The notes: generated by a model not told the origin, from the letters alone. Counted from the first letter of the stretch, positions 25,935 to 35,136 are shown. The stretch: 57,943 nucleotides of DNA from Streptomyces sp. AC550_RSS872 (GCF_019049285.1 NZ_JAGMUL010000195.1:61628-119570), one strand, 5' to 3'. Translations and numbers: made by a program.

Positions 25935-26435
25935 GTGCGCACATCGACCAGCCCGAAGGGGCGTCGTCTCCGAAACCGTTCACTGGGAGTGCTGCTCGCG
26001 GGCGGCGCGGGGCTCGGCCTGGTCGCCACGACCGGCGTCCCGGCCTACGCCTCGCTGAACAACTCCGACGGAAGCCTCACCCCGGTCTTCGTCCAGGGCG
26101 GCTCGGTCAGCATTCCCGACCAGGCCAACAGCATCAAGATCACCGTGCCGGGCACGGGCTCCTTCTGCACCGCCCGTCCGTCCGACCGCAGCGCCAACAT
26201 CAGCACGGGCACGCAACTGTCCGAGGGCAACCAGTTCACGATCGACGCGTACAGCGACAGTGCCTGCCAGGGAACCTCGGTCGGCGGCATCGGCTACACG
26301 GCCACGTACAACGGCCCCGACCCCCGCAGCGGGAAGTTCACGCGCGTGCAGGTCCGCGTCAGGAACGCGGCCATGTTCGTCTGCACCGACGGCGGCTGGA
26401 CCGACGGCAACCCGGCCGGCTGCCGGCAAGGGTGA
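25935..26435 (+). CDS. Secreted protein, N-terminal part of a broken gene (166 aa)
   Basis: GTG at 25935 follows AGAGGA. The product has an Arg-rich start, hydrophobic core (LGVLLAGGAGLGLVATTG) and VPAYA cleavage site, so it is exported. The mature part is Ser/Thr/Gly-rich with several cysteines (FCTARPS, SDSACQG, MFVCTDGG). The frame ends at TGA 26433-26435, but the same frame then continues with coding-like sequence to about 26709. So the stop may be a nonsense mutation. The protein family is not recognised. Confidence 0.65.
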   Translation: MRTSTSPKGRRLRNRSLGVLLAGGAGLGLVATTGVPAYASLNNSDGSLTPVFVQGGSVSIPDQANSIKITVPGTGSFCTARPSDRSANISTGTQLSEGNQFTIDAYSDSACQGTSVGGIGYTATYNGPDPRSGKFTRVQVRVRNAAMFVCTDGGWTDGNPAGCRQG

Positions 26436-26730
26436 CCAACCCGTTCCGGCGGCGGCACCGTCGCGAGCCGGGCCATCCCCGCGGGGGTCGGCTTCGTCAT
26501 CCTGACGGATATCGGCGCCACGAACGACATCTCCGGCTTCGTCGAGTTCACTCCGGGCGGCAGCGTCACGATCAGCGGCTTCGACGTCGAGGCCGGCGAC
26601 AACGTGCACTTCGACTGGCGCCCCTCCGACTGCGGCAACAACACCCTGCGCAATGACGGGCACAGGGCCCCCAGCCCGCTGCCGACCTTCTGGAACGTCA
26701 ACTGCGACCTTCTGGAACGTCAACTGACGT
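26436..26730 (+). pseudogene. Out-of-use 3' part of the secreted-protein gene
   Basis: In the frame of the preceding gene, after its TGA, the sequence encodes TVASRAIPAGVGFVILTDIG, then NDISGFVEFTPGGSVTISGF and NVHFDWRPSDCGNN with good codon bias. A 22-bp segment is tandemly duplicated at 26683-26704 and 26705-26726. Reading from a single copy would end the protein at LPTFWNVN and a stop. The duplication shifts the frame and removes that stop. Two independent lesions support loss of function. Confidence 0.6.
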
Positions 26731-26812
26731 ACGGCACAACAGGGCTGGGTCCGGGAAACCGGGCCCAGCCCTGCGCGCGCACCGTGCCGGAACGCGCCAT
26801 GAGCGCGGCGCC

Positions 26813-27517
26813 TCAGGCGGCTTCGGGCCCTGAGGTGCGCACCCGTTCGCGCACCGGCGCGTCGTCGGTTGCCGCTGCGCCCATGTGCCCGAGCCAGCGC
26901 AGAATGGCCTCGGACCGTCCCCGCACCTCAAGCTTTCCGTATATACGGCTCAGATAGTTGCGCACCGTCTTCTCGGTCAGGAACATTTCCCGGGCGATGT
27001 CGCGGACGCTCTGTCCGGCGGTGAGCAGTTCCATGAGCTGCCGCTCCCGCTGGGAGAGCTTGCGCAGCCCGCGCTCCTTCCCGCGTTCCAGGGCCCGCGC
27101 CCGGCCGGCGGCCTGTTCGGCGGCGATCGCCGGATCGAGGCAACTGCCCCCATGCGCCGTGAACTTCAGCATCCAGGGGAGTGCCGGCATGACGTAACGG
27201 GTGGCCAGCAGGTAGCTGTTGGCGCCGTGGCCCAGGGCCTGCGACACGTCCTGCCAGTCGAGCCGGTGCGCCAGCACCGCGACGGGCGGCAGATCGCCCT
27301 CCGCCTCGGCCGAGAACCGCGTCAGCTCCTGCGCCATGCCAGAGCCGTAGAACAGGACGACATCGTCGCTTGTGTGAACCTCGTGCGGCCCGCTGACCAG
27401 ACGGCTGTCGAGGTCGGCCAGGCCGGATGGCCGGGTGCCGTCACGGCTGACCAGGGCCACGGTCATTGAATCGACGCAAAGCGGATCTGACGGGACAGCG
27501 AGGTCGTTCAACACCAT
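26813..27517 (-). CDS. Orphan LuxR-family response-regulator-like protein (234 aa)
   Basis: The C-terminal part (about 155-215) is a LuxR-type helix-turn-helix: KLSQRERQLMELLTAGQSVR then DIAREMFLTEKTVRNYLSRI. The N-terminal part is about the size of a receiver domain but lacks a recognisable phospho-acceptor pocket, so it is probably an atypical or phosphorylation-independent regulator. ATG at 27517 is the start. It is divergent from fumC across an AT-rich region with a 12-bp palindrome, which it might bind. No sensor kinase lies nearby. The composition of the HTH resembles NarL/FixJ-type regulators. Confidence 0.88.
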   Translation of the reverse strand: MVLNDLAVPSDPLCVDSMTVALVSRDGTRPSGLADLDSRLVSGPHEVHTSDDVVLFYGSGMAQELTRFSAEAEGDLPPVAVLAHRLDWQDVSQALGHGANSYLLATRYVMPALPWMLKFTAHGGSCLDPAIAAEQAAGRARALERGKERGLRKLSQRERQLMELLTAGQSVRDIAREMFLTEKTVRNYLSRIYGKLEVRGRSEAILRWLGHMGAAATDDAPVRERVRTSGPEAA

Positions 27518-27599
27518 GTCTCCATGCTGAGTGCGTGACAGGTGGAGGTGGAGGGGGATCCCACCGGAACCTTCGGATGACCCACACCGATATGATCTA

Positions 27600-27636
27600 A
27601 TGTTCTAACATGCTACTGGCGGGTAGCAAATTTGCT
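27600..27636. promoter_or_regulatory. AT-rich operator region upstream of fumC
   Basis: In this AT-rich stretch ATGTT (27600-27604) and AACAT (27607-27611) form an inverted repeat, GCTAC (27612-27616) and GTAGC (27623-27627) another, and AGCAAATTTGCT (27625-27636) is a perfect 12-bp palindrome. It lies between the divergent LuxR and fumC genes. Confidence 0.6.
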
Positions 27637-27739
27637 GAATGTCACAACGAAGCCCGCACGACAGAGGCAACCGGGGGAATACCTGATGCATCCGCCCAGT
27701 GCCCGGAACATCCGCCCCGCCCCGATCGCTGTACGCGAT

Positions 27740-29125
27740 ATGAGCGACTACCGCATCGAGCACGACTCCATGGGCGAGGTCCGCGTCCCCGCGGACGCCA
27801 AGTGGCGGGCCCAGACGCAGCGTGCCGTCGAGAACTTCCCGATCTCCGGCCAGCGCATCGAGCGCGCCCACATCGAGGCGCTCGCGCGCATCAAGGGCGC
27901 CGCCGCCAAGGTGAACGCGCGGCTCGGGGTGCTCGACAAGGACATCGCCGAGGCCATTCAGGAGGCGGCCGGCGAGGTCGCCGAGGGGCGGTGGGACGAG
28001 CACTTCCCCGTGGACGTGTTCCAGACCGGGTCCGGCACCTCGTCCAACATGAACGCCAACGAGGTGATCGCCACCCTCGCGACCGAGCGGCTCGGGCGGG
28101 ACGTCCACCCCAACGACCATGTGAACGCCTCACAGTCGTCCAACGACGTCTTCCCCTCCTCCATCCACATCGCCGCCACCGCCGCCGTCACCCGTGACCT
28201 GGTCCCGGCCCTGGAGCACCTCGCCGCCTCCCTGGAGCGCAAGGCCGAGGAGTTCGCCGACGTCGTGAAGTCGGGGCGGACCCATCTCATGGACGCAACG
28301 CCGGTGACGCTGGGACAGGAGTTCGGCGGTTACGCCGCCCAAGTGCGGTACGGCGTCGAGCGGCTGGGCGCCTCCCTGCCCCGGCTCGCCGAACTGCCCC
28401 TCGGAGGGACGGCGGTGGGCACCGGCATCAACACCCCGCCCGGCTTCTCCGCCGCCGTCATCGAGGAGGTCGCCCGCGCCACCGGGCTGCCGCTCACCGA
28501 GGCACGCGACCACTTCGAGGCGCAGGGTGCCCGGGACGGGATCGTGGAGACCAGTGGGCAGCTGCGGACCATCGCGGTCGGCCTGACGAAGATCTCGAAC
28601 GATCTGCGGTGGATGTCCTCCGGGCCGCGCACCGGACTCGCCGAGATCTCGCTCCCCGACCTCCAGCCGGGGTCCTCGATCATGCCGGGCAAGGTGAACC
28701 CGGTCATTCCGGAGGCCGTGCTCATGGTCGCCGCGCAGGTCGTCGGCAACGACGCCACCGTGGCCACCGCCGGCGCCTCCGGCAACTTCGAGCTGAACGT
28801 GATGCTGCCGGTCATCGCGAAGAACGTCCTGGAATCCGTCCGGTTGCTCGCGGGCGCCTCCCGGCTGCTGGCCGACCGGACCGTCGACGGCATCGTCGCC
28901 CATCGCGAACGGGCCCTGGAGTACGCGGAGTCGTCGCCCTCCGTCGTGACGCCGCTCAACAGGTACATCGGGTACGAGGAGGCCGCCAAGGTCGCCAAGA
29001 AGGCGCTGGCGGAGCGGAAGACCATCCGCCAAGTCGTCCTGGAGGGCGGGTATGTGGAGCGGGGCGACCTCACGACGGAGCAGCTGGACGAGGCCCTCGA
29101 TGTCCTGCGGATGACGCGGCCGTAA
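27740..29125 (+). CDS. fumC: Class II fumarate hydratase (461 aa)
   Basis: A homotetrameric, cluster-free fumarase of the aspartase/fumarase superfamily. YRIEHDSMGEVRVPADAKWRA is the family N-terminus, TGSGTSSNMNANEV and SSNDVFPSSIHI are active-site blocks, and GSSIMPGKVNPVIPE is the signature loop with the catalytic serine. The ATG at 27740 gives the normal length but has a poor ribosome site; an in-frame ATG at 27686 with GGGGGAA before it would add 18 residues and may be the real start. It provides the oxygen-stable counterpart to the class I enzyme encoded upstream. Confidence 0.95.
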   Translation: MSDYRIEHDSMGEVRVPADAKWRAQTQRAVENFPISGQRIERAHIEALARIKGAAAKVNARLGVLDKDIAEAIQEAAGEVAEGRWDEHFPVDVFQTGSGTSSNMNANEVIATLATERLGRDVHPNDHVNASQSSNDVFPSSIHIAATAAVTRDLVPALEHLAASLERKAEEFADVVKSGRTHLMDATPVTLGQEFGGYAAQVRYGVERLGASLPRLAELPLGGTAVGTGINTPPGFSAAVIEEVARATGLPLTEARDHFEAQGARDGIVETSGQLRTIAVGLTKISNDLRWMSSGPRTGLAEISLPDLQPGSSIMPGKVNPVIPEAVLMVAAQVVGNDATVATAGASGNFELNVMLPVIAKNVLESVRLLAGASRLLADRTVDGIVAHRERALEYAESSPSVVTPLNRYIGYEEAAKVAKKALAERKTIRQVVLEGGYVERGDLTTEQLDEALDVLRMTRP

Positions 29126-29209
29126 CGACTCGTCGCGAGGTCGCCGTGCCGTCGGTGAACCGTGACGCTCGCCGCAGCGTCGTATGCCTGTGGCACCTAA
29201 TATCTGTAC

Positions 29210-29905
29210 ATGGCAGACGGTGGAGCGGTGACGACGGAAGTGGAAGCGGGCGGCTCGACGGGATTCTGGGCGCCCGGGACACAGATCCTGTGGCGGTACC
29301 GGGAGAACGCCGGCCGTCGCTTCCACATCGCGCGTCCCGTCACCGTCGTACGGGACGACCAGGAGATCCTCGCCGTATGGCTGGCTCCGGGCACGGAGTG
29401 TGTGAAACCCGTGCTCGCCGACGGGACGTCGGTACACGAGGAACCGCTGGAGACGCGGTACACCAAGCCGCGTACGGTCCAGCGCGACCGCTGGTTCGGG
29501 ACCGGGGTGCTGAAGCTGGCGCGGCCCGGTGAGCCGTGGTCGGTGTGGCTGTTCTGGGAGCCCGGGTGGCAGTTCAAGAACTGGTATGTGAACCTTGAGG
29601 AGCCACTGGCCCGTTGGACGGGCGGGGTGGACTCCGAGGACCACTTCCTCGACATCTCCGTGCATCCTGACCGCAGTTGGCACTGGCGGGACGAGGACGA
29701 GTTCGCGCAGGCCCAGCGGGACGGGCTGGTGGACGACCGGCTGGCCGCGCGGGTACGGGCGGCGGGGCGCGGCGCGGTCGAGGTGATCCGCGCCTGGGGG
29801 CCGCCGTTCGCCGACGGCTGGCAGCACTGGCGCCCGGATCCCGCCTGGGCTGTACCTTCTTTGCCTGAGGACTGGGATCGCACGCCGGCGCACATGTCCT
29901 CATGA
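29210..29905 (+). CDS. DUF402 / FomD-like hydrolase (231 aa)
   Basis: A member of the DUF402 family, some of which hydrolyse nucleoside phosphonates or diphosphates with divalent metals. Characteristic segments are WRYRENAGRRFHIARPVTVV, WLFWEPGWQFKNWYVNLEEP and GVDSEDHFLDISVHPDRSW (the conserved Asp/Glu cluster), followed by WRDEDEFAQAQRDG. Length is typical. It lies 84 bases after fumC on the same strand and may be co-transcribed. The true substrate is unknown. Confidence 0.88.
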   Translation: MADGGAVTTEVEAGGSTGFWAPGTQILWRYRENAGRRFHIARPVTVVRDDQEILAVWLAPGTECVKPVLADGTSVHEEPLETRYTKPRTVQRDRWFGTGVLKLARPGEPWSVWLFWEPGWQFKNWYVNLEEPLARWTGGVDSEDHFLDISVHPDRSWHWRDEDEFAQAQRDGLVDDRLAARVRAAGRGAVEVIRAWGPPFADGWQHWRPDPAWAVPSLPEDWDRTPAHMSS

Positions 29906-30024
29906 GACCCTTGATGCGCCCCCGGGCATCAAACGTAGGATCGTCCTCCGCAAGGGCGCGCATCGGCAGCAACTACCAGAGTGCGCGCCGGGCTTGACCG
30001 ATCGTCACCGAGGGGCGGCAGGAC

Positions 30025-30204
30025 GTGAGCGAGGGTTACCAGGGCAACGCCGTGACGGGCGGACGCCCCACGGGCGGCACAGGAACTGCCTCCGGTCACG
30101 CGGGAATTCCGTTCCTGGGGCACGTATTCCGGGTATCGGAGTTTCGGCGGGCCGAACTGCACGCGTGGTGCGCAGCCCCGGACGGATGGATTCGAAAGGC
30201 GTGA
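30025..30204 (+). CDS. Possible small leader protein before the SpoIIE phosphatase (59 aa)
   Basis: GTG at 30025 is preceded by an AGGGGCGGCAGG stretch. The frame ends with TGA that overlaps a GTG start of the phosphatase gene by four bases (GTGA at 30201-30204), as in coupled genes. Codon bias is weaker than in the neighbours and there is no known domain; the end reads RAELHAWCAAPDGWIRKA. It may be a short leader or chance. Confidence 0.35.
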   Translation: MSEGYQGNAVTGGRPTGGTGTASGHAGIPFLGHVFRVSEFRRAELHAWCAAPDGWIRKA

Positions 30205-32342
30205 CGGAGCAGCCGATCTCCTTCGAACGCCCCGAGACGGGCGTCGACCCCGCGGAGTCCCGCGGGGCGCTCGCGCGTACCTCGACACCACCGGACACAC
30301 CGTCGACGACGCACTCCACGCCGCCGCACCCCCCTGGCGGCGGAGCCTGCGCCGGCGGCACCGCCTTGCCCGCGCAGGCACGCACCGGAGAGACCCCTTC
30401 CACGCCGGGCACCACCGCACCGTCCGGCCCGAGCAAGGAGCCCTCAGACATCGCCGGCAACGGCCCCGAGCACTCGCAGCCCTCCGTCGCCGCCGAGCCC
30501 GGCTCGCACCGGCCGCGGCCCGTCCCCGAGGCCATCCCGCCGCAGCCCGGCACCGAGCCGCCCCAGTCCGCCGCCGAGCGGCGCACCGGAGAGGGGCTGC
30601 CGCCCGGGCGGCCCACGCCGATGCGGCGGGACGGGGACCGGCTGCGCTTCGTGGGCGCCGCCACCCGGCGGATCGCCCGCGGCATAGACCTGGACGAGAT
30701 CGTGATGGGGCTGTGCCGGGCGACCGTGCCGACCTTCTCCGACGCGATCCTCGTCTATCTGCGCGACCCGCTGCCGGTCGGCGACGAGCGGCCCACGGGT
30801 CCCGTCGTGCTGCGGTTGCGCCGCACGGACCGCATCCCGGAGGAGCGGGACACCGACAGCGGCGGCTTCCTGCCCGCACCGCAGCAGCCGGAGCCGCCCG
30901 AGCTGGCCGACCTGTCCACGGTCACTGCCGAACTGTGCGAGGTCCGGCCCGGCGGCGCGCTCGCCGAGGTGCTGCGCGGCGTACGTCCCGTCTTCGCCGA
31001 CGCCCCAGCGGCCCGCGCCGCCCTGCCCGAACTCCTCGGCGAGAACGGCGAGTTGATCATCCCGGACGGCCAGCGCGCGATCCTCGCCCCGCTGCGCGGC
31101 CGGCGCCGTGTCATCGGCGCCGCCGTCTTCCTGCGCCGCCCCGACCGCCTCGCCTTCGAGCCCGACGACCTCCTCGTCGCCGCCCAGCTCGCCACGCACA
31201 GCGCGCTCGGCATCGACAAGGCGGTGCTGTACGGCCGTGAGGCGTACATCGCCGACGAGCTCCAGCGCACCATGCTGCCGGAGACGCTGCCGCGCCCGAC
31301 GGGCGTACGGCTCGCCTCCCGCTATCTCCCGGCCGCCGAGACCGCCCGGGTGGGCGGCGACTGGTACGACGCGATCCCGCTGCCGGGCAGCCGCGTGGCG
31401 CTGGTCGTCGGTGACGTCATGGGCCACTCCATGACCTCGGCCGCGATCATGGGCCAGCTACGGACGACGGCCCAGACGCTCGCCGGACTCGATCTGCCCC
31501 CGCAGGAGGTCCTGCACCACCTCGACGAGCAGGCCCAGCGCCTGGGCACCGACCGCATGGCGACCTGCCTCTACGCCGTCTACGACCCGGTCTCGCACCG
31601 CATCACCATCGCCAACGCCGGCCATCCGCCGCCCGTCCTGCTGCACCTGGGCGGCCGCGCGGAGGTACTGCGGGTTCCGGCGGGCGCGCCGATCGGTGTC
31701 GGTGGCGTCGACTTCGAGGCCGTTGAGCTGGACGCGCCGGCCGGAGCGACCCTGTTCCTCTACACGGACGGTCTGGTCGAGTCGCGGCTGCGTGACGTGT
31801 GGACCGGCATAGAGCAGCTGCGCGAGAAGCTCGCCGCGACCGCGCAGCTGACGGGGCCGGACCATCCGCCGCCCCTGGAGGCCCTGTGTGACGAGGTGCT
31901 GGACATGCTCGGGCCGGGCGACCGGGACGACGACATCGCGCTGCTCGCCGCCCGCTTCGACGGGATCGCGCCGAGCGACGTGGCGTACTGGTTCCTGGAG
32001 CCGGAGGACTCGGCGCCGGGTCGTGCCCGACGTCTGGCCCGGCGTGCGCTGGCCCGCTGGGGCCTGGAGGAACTCACCGATTCGGTGGAGCTGTTGGTCA
32101 GTGAGGTCGTGACGAATGCGGTGCGGTATGCCACGCGGCCGGTGACGTTGCGGCTGTTGCGGACCGATGTGCTGCGGTGCGAGGTCGGGGACGATGTGCC
32201 GCAGTTGCCGCGGCTCAGGCAGGCTCGGGCCACGGATGAGGGTGGGCGGGGGCTGTACCTCGTGAACCGGCTGGCTCGGCGGTGGGGGGCCACGCGGTTG
32301 AGCACCGGGAAAGTTGTCTGGTTCGAGTTGAATCGCGGCTGA
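30201..32342 (+). CDS. SpoIIE-type PP2C phosphatase with GAF-like and HATPase domains (713 aa)
   Basis: A multidomain regulator of the partner-switching type common in Streptomyces. A disordered Pro/Thr-rich N-terminus (about 1-125) precedes a GAF-like sensor (about 130-340; IARGIDLDEIVMGLCRATVP). A SpoIIE/PP2C phosphatase follows (about 350-580), with ETARVGGDWYDAIPLPGSRV, ALVVGDVMGHSMTSAAIMGQ and DDDIALLAARF metal ligands. The C-terminal HATPase_c domain (about 605-710) resembles anti-sigma kinases (SVELLVSEVVTNAVRYATRP, GRGLYLVNRLARRWG). It could dephosphorylate an anti-anti-sigma factor and rephosphorylate it. GTG 30201 is chosen for the four-base overlap; ATG 30186 is an alternative. Confidence 0.92.
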   Translation: MTEQPISFERPETGVDPAESRGALARTSTPPDTPSTTHSTPPHPPGGGACAGGTALPAQARTGETPSTPGTTAPSGPSKEPSDIAGNGPEHSQPSVAAEPGSHRPRPVPEAIPPQPGTEPPQSAAERRTGEGLPPGRPTPMRRDGDRLRFVGAATRRIARGIDLDEIVMGLCRATVPTFSDAILVYLRDPLPVGDERPTGPVVLRLRRTDRIPEERDTDSGGFLPAPQQPEPPELADLSTVTAELCEVRPGGALAEVLRGVRPVFADAPAARAALPELLGENGELIIPDGQRAILAPLRGRRRVIGAAVFLRRPDRLAFEPDDLLVAAQLATHSALGIDKAVLYGREAYIADELQRTMLPETLPRPTGVRLASRYLPAAETARVGGDWYDAIPLPGSRVALVVGDVMGHSMTSAAIMGQLRTTAQTLAGLDLPPQEVLHHLDEQAQRLGTDRMATCLYAVYDPVSHRITIANAGHPPPVLLHLGGRAEVLRVPAGAPIGVGGVDFEAVELDAPAGATLFLYTDGLVESRLRDVWTGIEQLREKLAATAQLTGPDHPPPLEALCDEVLDMLGPGDRDDDIALLAARFDGIAPSDVAYWFLEPEDSAPGRARRLARRALARWGLEELTDSVELLVSEVVTNAVRYATRPVTLRLLRTDVLRCEVGDDVPQLPRLRQARATDEGGRGLYLVNRLARRWGATRLSTGKVVWFELNRG

Positions 32343-32350
32343 GCGCCGTT

Positions 32351-32451
32351 GGGGAACTGCGCGTCGCCGACCGCGCGGGTGCGTCGTGGCTTGTCGCGCC
32401 CGCGCGGCGGAGCCGCAGATTCAACACAGCCCCGCGCCCCTTCAGGGCGCT
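32351..32451 (+). repeat. Dispersed GC-rich intergenic repeat, copy 3
   Basis: GTGGCTTGTCGCGCCCGCG, GCGGCGGAGCCGCAGATT and CACAGCCCCGCGCCCCTTCA match copies 1 and 2. It lies between the convergent phosphatase and penicillin-binding protein genes, where it may also act as a terminator. Confidence 0.65.
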
Positions 32452-32454
32452 GTC

Positions 32455-34854
32455 CTACTGGTCGTCACCGGGTCTGACCGGGTCCAGGCTGACGTCGTCC
32501 GTCGGCTCTCCCGTCGGGGTCGGCGGGGCCGGCTTTGTCGTCGGGGTCTGCGTCGGCGGCTCGGTCGTCGGGGTCTCCGTCGGCTCCTCGGTCGTCGGGG
32601 TCTCCGTGGGCTTCTGAGTCGTCGGTTCCTCCGTCGGCTCCTGGGTCGTCGGCTCCTGGCTCGGGGTCGGGGTCCAGGTCGGCTGGACGGCGGCGCCCTG
32701 GTCGGTGTTCAGGTCGAACCTGGCGTCCGGATCGGTCACGCCGAACATGTACGCCGCCCAGATCTGCGCCGGGAAACCGCCACCGTTGACGCGGGGCTCG
32801 CCGCCCGCGCCGTACATCTTGACCTGCGGGTGCGGAGGCTTTTCGTCCTCACCGAACAGGCCCACGGACGTGACCAGGTCCGGCGTGAAACCGGTGAACC
32901 AGGCCGACTTGTTGTCGTCGGACGTACCCGTCTTGCCGGCGACCTTCTGGCCGTCACGCTTGGGGTTGTTCGCCACGGACGCGCTCGCCGTACCGTCGTC
33001 GACGACGCCCGTCAGCACCGAGGTCACCGAGTCGGCGGCCTCACGGCTGATGACCTGCTCGCCGATCGCGCTCGGGATCTCGACCTTGCCGCTGTTGTGC
33101 TCGGCTGCCTTGAGGATGCCCGGGGTGACCTTCTGGCCGTGGTTGTCGAGGGTCGCGTACACACCGGCCATCTGAAGCGGGCTCGCGCCCATGGAGCCGA
33201 GCGTCTGCGCGGGTACGGCCTGCTCGTCGCTGGTGTCCATGCCGAGCTTGCCGGCCACGTCCATGACGTTCTTCATGCCGACGTCGACGCCCATCTGCGC
33301 GAAGACGGAGTTGACGGACTTGTTCATCGCCGTCTGGACGGTGATGGGGCCGTAGTTCCGGTCGTCCTCGTTCTCCGGTGCGAAGCCGACCTTGCTGCCG
33401 TCGGCGTTCAGAACCTGGCGCTTGCTGGTGCCGTCGTAGACCGTGTTCGCGGTGATCGGCTTGCCGGACCGTGTCTGGGCGCTCTCCTCCAGGGCGGCGG
33501 CCAGGATCACCGGCTTGAACGTCGACGCGGGCTGGTAGTCGGTGCGGGTCGCGTTGCTGGTGTAGTGCTTGAAGTAGTCCACGCCGCCGTACAGCGCGAC
33601 GATCTTGCCCGTCTTGGGGTCGACGGAGACCGCGCCGGCCTGGACGTCCGCGTCGACCGGCCGCTTCTTCTTGTCCAGCTTGCTGGTGAGCTGCGCCTTG
33701 ACGGCCTTCTCCAGCTGCGCCTGCTTCTTCTTGTCGATGTTCAGGGTGATGGTCCAGCCCTGGTCGACGACCGCCGCCTCGGCCTGGGAGCGGGTGAGGC
33801 TCTTCTGCTTCATCAGCTGGTCCTCCAGCTGACGGTTGGCGAGCTCGATCAGATAGCCCTTCTGGCCCTCCCGGCCTGCGGTGGGCCTGGGCTCCTTCGG
33901 CTCCGGGAAGGTCATGCCCTGACGCTTGGACTTGTCGAGCCAGCCCTCCTCGACCATGTTGTCCAGGACGTAGTTCCAGCGGGCCTTGACCAGCTTCTTG
34001 CCGGTGTCGGACGCGGAATGCCAGTCGTACTGGCTCGGCGCCTGGAGCAGCGCGGCGAGGTACGCGCCCTGCTCGACCTTGAGCTTCTCGGCGTCGACCC
34101 GGTAGTAGGCCTGGGCGGCGGCCTGGATGCCGTAGGCGCCGCGGCCGTAGTAGCTGGTGTTGATGTAGCCGGCGAGGATGTCGTCCTTGGACATCTGACG
34201 GTCGACCTTCAGGGAGATCACGATCTCCTTGAGCTTGCGGCTGACCGTCTGTTCCTGGCTGAGGTAGTAGTTCTTGACGTACTGCTGGGTGATGGTCGAA
34301 CCACCCTGCGCGCCCTTGCCCATCAGCGTGTTGAGCACACCGCGGGCGGTGCCCTTCAGGTCGATGCCGTTGTCGTTGTAGAACGACTTGTTCTCGGCCG
34401 CGACGAAGGTGTCCCGGACCTCCCTCGGCACCTTGGACAGGTCCACGATCTCGCGGTTGACCTTGCCGTCGCGGGCCAGGGTCGCGCCGTCGCTGTACTT
34501 GTAGACGTTGCTCTGGCGCTGGGCGGCCTGGGCGGCGGCGTTGCCGTCGGGCACGTCCACGTACAGGTAGAGCCCGATGAACGCGGCGATGGCGAGCAGG
34601 CAGGTGCCGAGGAACGTGCCGAGGATCTTCTTCCAGGTGAAGAGCCGGCGCAGGAGGCCCTTGCCGTCGCCGCCCCTGCCTCCGGACCTGGCCGCCCGCC
34701 GGGCCGCGGCCCGGCCGCCCGTGGCGGCCGACGGTGTCCCGATGACGGTGGCCGACGCATCTCCCCCGGTGGCCGACGGCGACCCGGAAGGACGCCGGGG
34801 CGCCGCGCGGCGGCCACCGCGCTGTCGCGCTCGTCTGTCTTCCGCTCGTCCCAT
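32455..34854 (-). CDS. Class A penicillin-binding protein, transglycosylase/transpeptidase (799 aa)
   Basis: A bifunctional peptidoglycan synthase. A basic, disordered cytoplasmic start (1-74) is followed by a membrane anchor at about 77-99. The GT51 glycosyltransferase domain (about 120-300) has the catalytic Glu154 in AAENKSFY and the GGSTITQQYVKN motif. The transpeptidase domain (about 360-680) has PASTFKP (active-site Ser), a KSVNSVFAQ (SXN-type) motif and KTGTSDD. The C-terminus is a Thr/Pro/Glu-rich tail of about 75 residues (TPTTEEPTETPTTEPP) that probably crosses the wall. The start is ATG at 34854. It is divergent from an SPFH gene. Confidence 0.95.
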   Translation of the reverse strand: MGRAEDRRARQRGGRRAAPRRPSGSPSATGGDASATVIGTPSAATGGRAAARRAARSGGRGGDGKGLLRRLFTWKKILGTFLGTCLLAIAAFIGLYLYVDVPDGNAAAQAAQRQSNVYKYSDGATLARDGKVNREIVDLSKVPREVRDTFVAAENKSFYNDNGIDLKGTARGVLNTLMGKGAQGGSTITQQYVKNYYLSQEQTVSRKLKEIVISLKVDRQMSKDDILAGYINTSYYGRGAYGIQAAAQAYYRVDAEKLKVEQGAYLAALLQAPSQYDWHSASDTGKKLVKARWNYVLDNMVEEGWLDKSKRQGMTFPEPKEPRPTAGREGQKGYLIELANRQLEDQLMKQKSLTRSQAEAAVVDQGWTITLNIDKKKQAQLEKAVKAQLTSKLDKKKRPVDADVQAGAVSVDPKTGKIVALYGGVDYFKHYTSNATRTDYQPASTFKPVILAAALEESAQTRSGKPITANTVYDGTSKRQVLNADGSKVGFAPENEDDRNYGPITVQTAMNKSVNSVFAQMGVDVGMKNVMDVAGKLGMDTSDEQAVPAQTLGSMGASPLQMAGVYATLDNHGQKVTPGILKAAEHNSGKVEIPSAIGEQVISREAADSVTSVLTGVVDDGTASASVANNPKRDGQKVAGKTGTSDDNKSAWFTGFTPDLVTSVGLFGEDEKPPHPQVKMYGAGGEPRVNGGGFPAQIWAAYMFGVTDPDARFDLNTDQGAAVQPTWTPTPSQEPTTQEPTEEPTTQKPTETPTTEEPTETPTTEPPTQTPTTKPAPPTPTGEPTDDVSLDPVRPGDDQ

Positions 34855-35047
34855 GGGTCCGTTCCGCTCCGCTTCGTTCTTGTGTGCACTTCTGCCACAC
34901 AGGTTCGCCGCTCAGGTCAGCTCAGAAAGCTAACACCGGAAGTTGTGACAAAGCCCTGTCGATCCGGGCTTTTGGGGACGTGACAATCAGCACCTGTCCC
35001 AACTGAACCGACGGCTGAGGCGCGCACAGGGTTGCTCGGACGGGGTA

Positions 35048-35061
35048 AAGTGATATCACTT
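35048..35061. promoter_or_regulatory. 14-bp perfect palindrome upstream of the SPFH-RHH operon
   Basis: AAGTGATATCACTT is fully self-complementary and lies 75 bases before the SPFH start, in the only AT-rich stretch of the intergenic region. Ribbon-helix-helix repressors bind such short palindromes. The RHH protein encoded at 36108 is the obvious candidate. Confidence 0.7.
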
Positions 35062-35136
35062 AGCTATTGGCTGGATCCATGATCACGGAGCCAGGCGTGC
35101 GCCGCCCGCGACTCCACGAAGGACGGGGGACCACCC

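Noticed and set aside
26433..26435. UGA as a selenocysteine codon
   Set aside because: No SECIS-like hairpin directly follows, the neighbouring residues do not suggest a selenoprotein, and a downstream duplication already breaks the gene.
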